NCBI GenBank assembly: GCA_028564675.1
Contig: JAOVVO010000293.1
Span: 30,443 to 94,442 of the forward strand
Reading direction: 5' to 3'
From: Onchocerca lupi
Taxonomy: Eukaryota; Nematoda; Chromadorea; Rhabditida; Onchocercidae
DNA: 64,000 bases
The notes under the pieces are model-generated. The model saw only the letters and a list, made by a program, of their open reading frames with translations, did no database searches and was not told the DNA's origin. Both the position numbers and the translations under genes were made by a program. Below, in pieces: positions 46,034 to 57,082 of the stretch (positions are counted from its first letter, which is position 1; the number at the start of each line of letters is the position of its first letter).

Positions 46034-49000
46034 TCATGATGGAGGAAGTAATTCAGTGCTAAATCTAGTCTGAATCATTTCAAGACGTGTTTGGAGAATT
46101 AACCGTATATCCTCAGCCAGATCTTTAAGCGATGTATATCTCACTTTCTTCACGTTAAATATATCAACAATAAACGAACACATCTGTTCCTGAAAAAAAA
46201 TATTTTTCTGAACAACAACAAGAAAACCGAATTATCAGTGAAATTTCATTTAGATGATAGAAAAATTCATGACAAAAAAAGTTGCAATTCTATAAAGAGT
46301 TTCCTGTAAACCAACATTGTTATGAATAATTATCTTTAAATAAAAAGGAATAAAATGAGTCCGAGTTTGTCTCTTACCAGAGCTTTGAATACTTCTCAAT
46401 TTCACAGTACAATTGCAGTCTTAATCTTTCTCTTAAAAACAAAGTCAAATGATAAAAACATTTTAATATTCTTTCTCAAAATCATTTCATCCAAAATTGA
46501 ATGATAAAACAAACTTTAAAATAATGACATAATTCGCGTAAGTGTTCATCGGTTCCCAAGAAACCTAAAGTAATGGATGGAGAAGCTGCCTCCGAGATAT
46601 CGTAGAAATGTGCTATAAATCCATTAGCCACCTAAAATACATTTTTATGGGCAAAACACGCATGTTTTGCAATAAAAAGGGAGTAAACTTTATTGAGTTT
46701 CTAAATATTAAAATTTCATAAGCTGAAAAATAATACCGCAAGTCTTGCTCTTTTAGCTTTCAGCATAGACCAAATCACCGTTACTAATGTCGATTCCTTC
46801 ATGCTCTGATTTAAAAACATATTTCTTGTAACAGCTAAAACGGCAGATGGTGGTCGCGAAAGATCTTCAAATGCATCAATCAAAATATAGTCTAGAACAA
46901 CGTCCCAGAAACCTAATTCTGGTACCTAAAGTAATATGTTTTGATTTTAGATTAAAAAGATTAATAGCTTTATTAGCTTGAAAAACTGAATAAGCTTCTG
47001 ATATTTTTTTAAACCATAGATTTATATTTACTTGCGAAATGCTAGGCTGTAAGTGCAATGAAAAATGATAACTTACTCCTCTTTGTTTTAATTCTCTGTC
47101 AACAATTTCTAGATGTTGAGTTTCATTCAAATATTCCATCATAGCGTCATAAGCTAAGTAAAACGGACTAGGATCTTTGCTGGCATGTCGCAATAAATCT
47201 GCAATTAACTGACGCCCTGCTTGAGATAACCATACACGATTATGTTCGTCTGATAAAATTTCCTGCAATATGTCAAAATTAAATCATTCCATAAAATATT
47301 TAGTTTGAAAGCAGAAAGTTATTAAAATCGATATGTTTTTTTTATTATATCTTGTGTTACATTCCGCAAATAATTCTCACATAACAGGATAACAAACGAT
47401 TCCAGAAATCATCTAAGGATTCGACACTGGATAAAATTAAAGAAATATGGAGATCCTTTCACTGTTTAATGAGCCATATAGTTTTTAATAAATCCCACCA
47501 ACTTATGTGGGAAAATCTTTAAAAGATAAACAGCTACTCATCATACTACTATAAGCAAACGCACAGAGAGAAGTGCACTACTTTTGCAAAAATTCATAAC
47601 TTACAGTAAATGCCTGTCTCACGCACCAAACTTTAGCTTTAAAATCCTCATCGTCCTCACAGCAACAAAATTCTGTTCTAAAATCAAATTTTAGTTATCA
47701 TGAATATCTTCTACAATGTAACATTAACTGCAATATACAGTTTATTATGAACTATAGGTTAATTGGCTATTGAGAAAAATATAAAGAAACTGAAAAAAAA
47801 AAATACAAAAATCTATGCACCTTATTTTTCTGCAGTTCACTTCGCCAGCCTCTACAGCTGTTACACCATCTTGGTAGAAATGCAATACGTCTCTATCCAA
47901 ATTCAATGGTTCACGCATCAAAACATCAGCATCATCTATACTTACAGGCTGCAGAAAAAACATAATGAAGTCTTGAGAAAAGAAAAAAGTCCAAAAAATT
48001 CTGTCTTCATTAGCAATTTTTATGAAATCTTACAAGCTCGTCGTAGGCTGACCAGAAGGAATCATCAGATAGAACTGATAAAGAGCCTGGATGTTGCAAT
48101 CCTCCAGCTGACGCTGACCAAACTGAATTCAATTGATTGCAAAATGAATTTATGAATTTTATATTGCAAGTGAAATTCGATTATATATATTCAGTTAAGT
48201 GAATTAAAACTCTGATGTCCAAACTAAAGAATTAGCGACTCCAGAGTTTTACGCTTACTCAAACCTCTAACTATATAATAAATTAGAAAAATTAAAATTT
48301 CATGAATGCGAATTCGGCAAAAGCATTTGCAACTTACATGTCTCATCACTAGATGGAATTTCTTTTTCATAACCACCTTCCTGTATTACCCTCGTAATGT
48401 CTGTTTCCAAAACCCGTAATCTGTAACAGAACCATGCTAACATTGGAAAATATCAATAAAATGAACTTCTGAATCCATAAACTACGATAACAGAGGAATT
48501 TCCTTTTTCAATTTACTGTAAACATTACGCTGATGTAAGCTGTAAAGGTAAAGTGATGTCTGGGCATAAATTACTCTGATGTGAACTCTAAAAAATAAAA
48601 TTATTATATGAATTATAAAAATTCATTAATTCACGGCCAATAAAGTAACAGTTTAACCAAGAAATAGTACATTTCTTGTCTTGGGAAAAAGCTTTAGCTC
48701 AATAAGGACCAGAAAATGATATTTACAAGTGCTTTATGATTAATTTTACAAAAAAAAAAAACCTGTCTGAAACAGAAGAAAGTAATTCTGATCGTTTACA
48801 ATCTTTTTCAGAACGATTTTTCACCATATCCAATGCAACAATCGCTCGTTCTACCCGCTGTAATGTCTCCTGCACTAATTGCAAGCCTGAAATTCAGTTA
48901 TTTTCCGAACCACAATGATATTTACTTGAAATGAGACCAGTCATCTGTTTTAAAACGAACAAGTTAAGAAAAAATGCAAAAAAGAAAAGATGAAATGTAG

Positions 49001-49675
49001 AAAAGCCATTTACTGGAAATTAGATCCGATTCACCAGGTGGTATATTTCCGAATTTGTATGAATTTCGCTGCGACGATCCAATTGATAGTGCACCTCTAG
49101 TCTTACCAGTCCGTACTAAAACTTTAGTTAATAAAAATCCCAGAAAACAGTTAGGTATTTCTTTAATCTATATCATTGCTAATAAACCAAGCATTGTTTA
49201 GTAAACCAGATTAATACCACCTTAAAATGCTATTGTTTAAAGAATATTTAGTTCAAAAAAGAGGCATATAGGTAATGAGATCCATACATTGAGGAACAAC
49301 AAAACCGTTCGGAAGATTTTCAATAGCATCATCATATTCTTCAGATTCATTCCTGGAAAGAGTTCTCCAAAATCTGAAATTACCTTCGAAATAAAAAAAA
49401 TTGTCGTTGTTATTTGGAAGTTAATTTTCAATGTAACAGACCTCAGTATTTATGCAAATTCGATTCGTTAACTGTAGTCAATTTTCACCACTAGAAAAAT
49501 AAATTTTATCTCGCCATTGGCACAACAAATAATTCCATCCGAGACCAAACAGTTACCTTTTTACCCAGAAATAACTGACTACTGCAACACCAACACCTAT
49601 TCCAAGGCCAACAATTACTGTTCTCCGTCGAAGTGTAATACAACTAGCGGGTATCCGTAACTGGGTGAAATGCAT
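46034..49675 (-). CDS. miga-1: Mitoguardin (MIGA/FAM73) mitochondrial outer-membrane protein
   Basis: Mitoguardins promote mitochondrial fusion and lipid traffic at ER contacts. Thirteen minus-strand exons: 49557-49675, 49288-49373, 49014-49115, 48763-48886, 48517-48587 (or from 48529), 48338-48436, 48034-48122, 47821-47948, 47605-47677, 47077-47262, 46737-46925, 46515-46631 and 46034-46189 (513 codons including TGA). A membrane segment follows RRR at residues 19-38 (TVIVGLGIGVGVAVVSYFWV). LSDDSFWSAYDEL near residue 220 resembles the FFAT-like VAP-binding motif of vertebrate MIGA2 (inference). The C-terminal family domain is clear: LSQAGRQLIADLLRHASKDP, DVVLDYILIDAFEDLSRPPS, VTVIWSMLKAKRARLA and ITLGFLGTDEHLRELCHYFK. 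The ATG at 49675 was chosen because it directly precedes the conserved membrane segment; an open frame runs upstream to 49897. Confidence 0.92.
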
Positions 49676-51440
49676 ATTATAAGCTTTAAAATAATTTATG
49701 TTAGCCAAAGGCGAAGAAAAAACTTTGTCGTTGACTCGTATTTCAAATTTATTTTTGACTTCTGAATTCTGAAACTCGAAAATGATTATTTTTGCGGGAC
49801 GAATAAAAATGCTACGCGTTATCGACACAAAAGTAAAAGGAAAAATCAGTAAAAAGTTACAGATCGTGTATAAACTTATATTACCATTATTATACATTGT
49901 TATGAACCATCTCTTTTTGTTCTAGATACCACCAGTGAATAATAAACCCGTGCTGAAGTTTTCAGTCATGAGAAAATCATTGAAAAACTATTTCATATTT
50001 CAAAAAATAAATCCATCCAGATCTATTTCGCTAAAAAAGTAGAAAGTAAATATTAAATGTCATCCAAATTATTTGCAGCAGTCATTCACTGTATAGAAAA
50101 TGCCACTCAAATGTTAAAAACATTTTATGATTGATAATATAACTTAAAGTAAACACAGTATGATAAAGCTGAGCCAAAAATTTTTACTTTTAGTACGTTA
50201 TATGCTTAATATGTTAGTGAAAAAATTATCAGTATATAGTTACTCATTCCTTACATATTTACTCCATTTTTGCATTCTCTTTTACAATAATCAACTCACA
50301 TCTATCGCTATTCTTCTTTTACACAAAAGAAAGTTTTTTCTTGTCGTATTTGTTGGAATCACATTTTAGTTAAATATGTTCCAGTCATCCAGACAATCTT
50401 TCATTCAATTTCAATTAGATTTTTCTCAAAATTTCCAGTTTTTTTTTTAGTTTCTCTTTTTTTCATTATCTTTATTGAAAGTAATAACAAAAGTGCTATC
50501 CCTATATTTTCTATTCTCCCCTCATTCCTCTCTTCCATTATTCTCATATCATCACAAAATACACACCCGACACTCCCCGAATCATTAAGAGGCGAACAAA
50601 CCTGAAATGCGTTTTTAACAGACCGCCAAGACTATCCAGGAGTCTCTGAATGAAAATGATGTTGTCCTAATGAGTATATGTTGCTTCAATTACTACTACC
50701 GGAGAAGGTAGATGATAAGTTTGTGAGAATCATTCCTAATTTGCATATGGATTGGAAAAGTTGTGATAAGTATGCTTTAAAGTTGCTTCTTTCATAGGAT
50801 TATATCGTATTCTATTTACTTTGACAACAGCATTAGTACTATCAGTAATAGTACTACTATTTTAGTACTATCATATCTTCTACACTTTGGCACCAATTTC
50901 CGTGTCCTGTATGCAATCGCTGCATTGAATCTGATTCCAGTTCAATATATGATTCTCTATTTTATAGATAAAATCATTTCATTACAATTTGATATGATCA
51001 TCACAGAGAAAGATCGCAGGTATGTGAAGTAAGATGAAATGAACAAATATAAAAATGAAAGTGAAACGATTTTTGAAAAAATTTGAATGATTTTTGAAAT
51101 AGCATTGAAAGATTTTTGTAGAATAATCAGTTGGCACTTCAAACAATTGAAAGATTAGATTCGATCATTCATACATTCTAGTATATTTTCCGGTTCGTTG
51201 CAAGTTTTGCTTGCTGAATCCATAATTTGTCCTGAAACTTATTTTTCTTAATTTGCACCAAAAATCAACATTTTAACTAAAGCCAAGATAAGATCATTTA
51301 GGCAAAAATGTAGTAAATAAAGCAATTTAGTGATTTTTAAGTTTTTTTTTTTTTTTTTTTGAAAGCTCATTTTAAGCATTCACAATCTAAATAATCTAAA
51401 AATCCCTGTAATTGCATGGATAAAATATAAATTTTTTAAT
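49676..51440. other. Intergenic region upstream of mitoguardin
   Basis: Presumed mitoguardin promoter and 3' flank of the chitin-binding gene. It contains a pyrimidine-rich plus-strand patch (about 50500-50580), a less AT-rich stretch (about 50560-50720) and a TAGTACTATCA motif repeated at about 50832 and 50863 around a TAGTACTACTATT core. Short ORFs here have no support. Confidence 0.5.
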
Positions 51441-54400
51441 TTAATTATTTATACCTTCTGGGCAGTTATAAATGAATGCAATTTCTCCGCTGCATACTGT
51501 GTATTGATTTCCACAACTGTTGAGATAAATGCCATCTCTCAATTTTTTGCAAAAATCTGCAAATCAAAACCAAAGATACGTCGAATACATCATTGCTCAT
51601 AGCTATTAATTAGATTAGATTAATAAGCAAATTTAATCCAATGCTATAGAAAACCATACCTTGTTCGCTAATTACTGTATCATCGATTTGTTCAATTTTT
51701 TCTTCTGACGAAATTTCGCTCTCAACTTCAGAATTTATTATCGAAAATGATTCTTTCCTAGAAATAATCGTAAATGTGCGCAAAAATTTATAAGACTAAG
51801 AAATATATGCATATATTATAATGTATCTTGGTCTCGTGCTCACATTCAGTTCTGTGAAATTAATTGCTAACAAGTCATTTCTTTCGTAAAGATTTTTTGA
51901 TGTCAATTTTTTATAAATTTTTTAAAAAATTTGCATCAGATTAATGAAAATAATTTTCTCTCAAATGGTACGATAAAGATTTTGCCTTAATTTAAATTGC
52001 AACTTTAATTAACAAATTAGTAAGCTGGCACATAAGAAGAAATTTGCAAAAAAAAAAAAAAAAATTATTTGAGAAAACTTTTCACTATACGTCATGATTA
52101 TCATGTATATAATTGTGTCTGAAGTAATAAGATCAATTTCATCAAAAATCCAATTAAATTAAAAAATTAAATGTATTTTGCACTAACTCATCAATGTCTG
52201 TCATTTTCGACAAACTTTTTGAACAGTTTTTGATATTTCCTTTGTAATCACAACTTTGTTTTTCTTCATTGAATATTAAATTGTGTGGACATTCGAAAAA
52301 GAACATCCGATGATTGACGCAAGCGACGAATTCCGTTTTACAGCCAATTGAATAGAAGCCATCCGCTTTCAGGCGACAATCGAAATCTATTTGTAGAGAA
52401 AAGTTTTGCAAAAATTTAATGATTATATCAAGATACATACAAATTTTAGAACTTGCGAACAATTAAAAAATATAATTAAAGAAAACTAAATGTTGAAAAT
52501 TTCGATTGAACTCTGAAGAAATTAGTGTCTTCAAAAGTGGAAACTTTGCAAAGTTCAAATTTGAAAATTATGAAAATTACTTTCAGGTAGCAATGGAAGA
52601 GATTTTATTTTAGATATCGACGCATCAACCAATGCAGATAAGCCTGCTTCCTGTACATGATTAGCGTGATTATGTATCACTTTCTTTCCCTGAATATTAT
52701 AATTCTGGAAACCAATAATATCATAATTCTGGAAACTAGTGTTTCAATCTTTTCATTAATGGATTTTAGAACTATTAAAAATATAGCAAATTTAAATCAA
52801 ATTTAAAAAGCATACTTTTGTTTCTCTGTTTTCATAACCTTCATTTTGATCCATTGATCCTGGAGTAGTAGTGTAATCATTAGCTGAAATTCTGAAATAA
52901 TGAACTCTTTATTTTTAAACTATGTATTACTTTAATTTAGAAAGTTGACAATATCAGAAGTGTTTTAAAAATTAATAATAAGTTTATTCGAATTTAAAAA
53001 AACCCAGTTATAAATAATCGTAATTTGATTTTTATAAAGGTGAAATTTTTTAATAACAATTAAAATTCAATTAATACCAACTTTGAATTTTTTAGTGTTA
53101 AATTACAGAAAAGAACATGTTCTTTGTAATTGCAATTTTTTGTTTTGCTATCGAAGAACAATCCTTCTGGACAGTTCACATGATATCCAAAACCCGATGC
53201 ACAAAAATAGAAGTAATTTTCACAGCCTGCTGAGAACAATCCATCACCATTTTTTTCACAGAAGTTATCTTAATATTAGAAATATAAAGAATAGACAAAA
53301 GGTTAGAATGAATTTAAATTTGAAAATTGAATTTTTAAAATATAAGAATTCCTCGTCCAAATTCCGACAATTTGAATGTGCATACGATAAATTTTTTTAA
53401 ACTGATAAGGTAACAGATTAAGAAGAATCTATGAAACGATAATCATCATAATCAACTTTCATTTGAAAATTAATAAATCAAAAAATTTACTTAATTCTGG
53501 TGCCGAAACGATTCTTGCTATTTGAGTAGAATTGCCTATAATTGATGAGGAAGAATTTTTCGCAGTTACATATTCTTGTATAGAATCTGCAACATGACAT
53601 TGCTTCTCTTTCACATCATATACTTGACCTTCTGGACAACTGATAGCATTTCTTGCGACAATCAGCGATTTCCTGGAATTATTCCGCAAAAATGGATTAA
53701 AAATTGAAGTCAATACTTCGATTATTAGCAGCATTTTATTACTAAATTAACAACCCGCGCAAGAATACTTTATCAAATGTAGCGAATAATGCAAAAGTCA
53801 AATTCAATTTTGTTGATAAATTTTCTGCATAGAGCCTATTTTCAGCGAAACAATTAAAAATCAATGACTTATCAACGCAATTCGCAATATTATTCGCTGT
53901 ATCGCATTTTCCAGTAATTGTATTGAAAAATAGCTCATCTCGACAAATTCTTCTGGTAATTTCACCAGCTGAGCAACGCCAGAAATATTTGGAACATTTT
54001 CTTTTAATCATCGAATAATCTCCATCTTTCATTCCCGTACAATTCATTTCTCAACAGATAATTTATATTATTATTTCAATTAGCATGATCTATTGAATAG
54101 TTGAACTTTTTCTTTCCAAAAATATCCGGCAAACTTCAAATCGGTTTAAATTGAACTTATAAAACCAGTTATCGTTCTATTTTTTTTTTTTTTTTTATTA
54201 AAAAAGAAAAAAAAATGAAAGGATCATTTGTTATTGAAATTTACACCCATGCGATGATAATAATTACAAAAATCGTTTCAAATTAAAATGCATCAATTAT
54301 TTTTCAGCATATCTGTTGCTAGGTAAACAAGAAAATTGCTTTCTGTAAAAGTAAAAATTGCCAGGATTGGTAATTCCGAAAGAGAAAATTGGAGATATTT

Positions 54401-56481
54401 CATTCACCTGATCGAGGTTTCCATGAGTTTGTCTGGTACCTAAAATTAGTTGATTTAAATCATAGTGATACTTCTCTTTGCATTTCAAATGAAATAATTT
54501 ATTTGGGAAGAAAATTTTGCAATTATTTGAAATGAATAATTCTACTTAAAACAATTATTTATAAAAAAAAGTATGGGTAAGTTTTGTATATATCAAGATA
54601 TCAAGAAAACATTGATGAGTAATCATTCAGATTGCAGATTACGGCTAATCTTAGATGAAGAGAATTTATTCTTGCTAAATAATATTCGGAATATCAAAGC
54701 TAACTATTCGCTTAATATTTCGCGCTTTTTAATAGTTACAAGTCGGAAAAACAAGAAATTCAGGATGTAATCCTCATAATATTTAAATCAATTTATTGAT
54801 AATGATTGCTATTATCTCTGATAGTTATACTATCTGATAATCATCATTACAATAATCTAATCTATTAATCTAAAAAAACAAAATCAATGATGTATTGTTA
54901 AAATGTTCTTCAAGCGAAAAAAAAAATGAGAAAATTTTACAGGATTTGTCGAGTAGGTCGCTTCTTATCATTACTGTCATAACCTTTGATTTTCGATTTA
55001 TCAAGTAATAACCTATGAGTACCACCACCATATCTTTCATTTATATCGAAAATCGATCTATCTCTATTTGCCATCAAATTTCGTTCAATATATTTTCCTG
55101 CAAAAGCAAATAAAAAATGACAATAAGCATAAAAAGACGGACAGAAGAAATTGAAATTTTGAAATGTGATCAAATTTTTAATATCAGTCGGAATCATTTT
55201 AGTTCAAATTATACTTGGAATACATAATTCTGGAGAAGACTTTATATTTTAATGAGTTGAAAACTTGTTTTTTTAAATTTACAATGACCTCTTTCACCCA
55301 AATAACTCTCTCGATGTTCATTAAATTCGCGCAGAACAGTTAGTAAATTGCATTCATCGATGCTATCAACTTTATCACATCCTTTCAGCTTATCATTGTA
55401 GTATAAGCCTGCTGGACATAACATTTCCGAAGAATGACCCCCAGAACAGTGGTAGTAAGTTATCGAGCATTTGCCACTACCGTAAACACCATCTTTCAGT
55501 TTGGAACAATCAAATGGATTACTGTAAATAAAAAAGTTTTTTACGAAAACTTTGAATTAAATGCTATTGCTGCATAAAATTGCTAGTGAAAATTAAATCA
55601 AAATTTAAACTTTAGTTATTCAATGAACTAAAATTGGAATTGGAATTTTCTGAAATTAAGCGAAAAATGCAAAGAAAAAATAAAACTTACTCCGCCTTTA
55701 CAATTGTCTTATCATTGTTCATGCTGAAAAATTATGAATCAAGCATTGAATTTGAAGCGTATTATTATCACTATTATCAAAATGAAATTCTAAAAAAAAA
55801 AAAGTCTGAAAAAGGAGTTATTAGATTTTGCTTTTTTAAAATTAACTCATTTAAAATGTTTACTTATTGAGGCAAGCAATAACTTGTTGTCTTTGTTCAC
55901 ATTTAGCTGTTTCAACATTAAATTTCAAGTTTTTGGGACATGTATAGATATAGCGTTTGCCGTTATAACATCTCAGGAATTTTGATGAACAACCGCGTCC
56001 GTACAGTCCGTCAGAATCACGTCCGGTACAGTCTAGAACATCTGATCCTGGAACCAATTTACCCATCAATAGTATTTTTTCAAGTTACTTATGCATCTTC
56101 AGAAAATAAATAAATTAAATGTCTTTCTCATCGAAACTTTTCACTCCTTTCACCATAAAATGATAATTAAGCCTTGTAAATAATTGTAAAATGAGATAAA
56201 AGCCTGAAACAAAAGTCCAAAAAAGTATCACCATAATCAACACAGAAGAGAATTCTGTAATGTGCTAATAATTATAATTAAAATTAATTTATTTTTTTTT
56301 TCTTTAGTTAGGAAAAATGACTCGAAGCATTTTTTGCTAAGTCGCAATGTTTTGACCAATGACAATAATCGGTTGAAATTGTTTTAACAGTTGTATTGCG
56401 CATAAAAACCGACTTACTTCTGGGAGCATTTTCGACAAGATTCACGTGAAGAGAAATAATTAATAAACCAAACAAAATCAT
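51441..56481 (-). CDS. Secreted multi-domain chitin-binding (peritrophin-A/CBM14) protein
   Basis: Likely an extracellular chitin-binding matrix protein; nematode relatives such as CBD-1 act in the eggshell. Fourteen minus-strand exons join in phase: 56418-56481, 55864-56047, 55691-55723, 55289-55521, 54941-55097, 54408-54439, 53755-54049, 53491-53672, 53082-53268, 52816-52891, 52581-52689, 52188-52386, 51660-51757 and 51441-51556 (655 codons including TAA). The signal peptide is MILFGLLIISLHVNLVENA. Intact six-Cys CBM14 domains begin at DCTGRDSDGLYGRGC, DCSKLKDGVYGSGKC, NCTGMKDGDYSMIKRKC, FCEKNGDGLFSAGC and DCRLKADGFYSIGC. A degenerate copy (from about residue 308; SCPEGQVYDVKEKQC) lacks middle cysteines. 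The last domain (FCKKLRDGIYLNSC) stops after CPEGINN, losing its end. Linkers are Ser/Lys/Glu-rich. Two exons of 32-33 nt were placed by phase alone. Confidence 0.88.
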
Positions 56482-56488
56482 TCTTAGA
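56482..56488 (-). promoter_or_regulatory. Candidate spliced-leader acceptor of the chitin-binding gene
   Basis: On the minus strand, CTATCTAAG immediately precedes AATGATTTTG, leaving a single base between the acceptor and the start codon at 56481. Such a minimal 5' leader is typical of trans-spliced nematode mRNAs. It is inferred from sequence only. Confidence 0.45.
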
Positions 56489-56767
56489 TAGATGAGCAAT
56501 AAAAATTCATAGCAGTTTGAAGCTGAAAATGTTAATAATAAATGAAAGTGGTGGATAGAAAGCAAATAAAGGAAGATGCCATTCTCAGGAAATCTCATCA
56601 CCTACTTTTAATCTCCGAAAAAATCTTAATACAAAAAAGAAAATAATCTTCCGACAGATTTTCGCATTTCAGATATATGTTTTTGTAAAAAATTTCTCAT
56701 GAAATGCATAAAAATTATCATGCAATCATATTTTGTTTGCTTAATGCGAAATCTTTCCTGTTATAAT

Positions 56768-57082
56768 TCATGTAAAATTGTGTCGCGGATCTTCTATAAC
56801 CGTAACAATAATTGTAGGTTCTAGAATTGTCACCGATCTTCTTAACCGTGACAATTGTTGTAAGTTCTTGAATTCTTCTTCTATTGTTCTCGAAACGTCA
56901 AATTTGGTAATTAAATCTTTATTATAAATATGATAACACGACAAAACCAACAAATACAATATTAATACAATCAATTGACCTCGTGGTAGCAAATCCTTTG
57001 ACAATGATCCTCTGGTCAGAACCCTCTTCTTATTTATAGAGGAAGGATATCTGCTAGAATTTGATCCACAATAAGGCGCCAT
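56768..57082 (-). CDS. Putative type II membrane protein, 104 aa, unknown
   Basis: A single open exon starting ATGGCGCC and ending TGA. A basic N-terminus of about 35 residues is followed by a strong membrane segment at about residues 36-53 (GQLIVLILYLLVLSCYHIY) and a lumenal or extracellular tail. The tail has an R-L-R-R pair typical of furin-type cleavage and ends IEDPRHNFT. The tail is encoded by two diverged copies of a 47-nt segment read in different frames. GT dinucleotides in both copies (CG|GTTAAG and CG|GTTATAG) could be donors, so this may be only the first exon of a longer gene, but no acceptor with coding sequence is seen before the chitin-binding gene. No family recognised. Confidence 0.4.
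   Translation of the reverse strand: MAPYCGSNSSRYPSSINKKRVLTRGSLSKDLLPRGQLIVLILYLLVLSCYHIYNKDLITKFDVSRTIEEEFKNLQQLSRLRRSVTILEPTIIVTVIEDPRHNFT
56782..56874. repeat. 47-bp tandem duplication, about 83% identical
   Basis: Copies 56782-56828 and 56829-56874 share GTC..(C/G)GATCTTCT at one end and TTCT(A/T)GAATT at the other. They differ by about seven substitutions and a one-base indel. The pair lies inside the 104-aa minus-strand ORF. Confidence 0.8.

Noticed and set aside
47763..48155. 130-aa plus-strand ORF
   Set aside because: Antisense to two mitoguardin exons, whose minus-strand frame carries clear family motifs.
54297..54488. 63-aa minus-strand ORF near 54.4 kb
   Set aside because: Only the 32-nt piece at 54408-54439 fits, in another frame, as a small exon of the chitin-binding gene.
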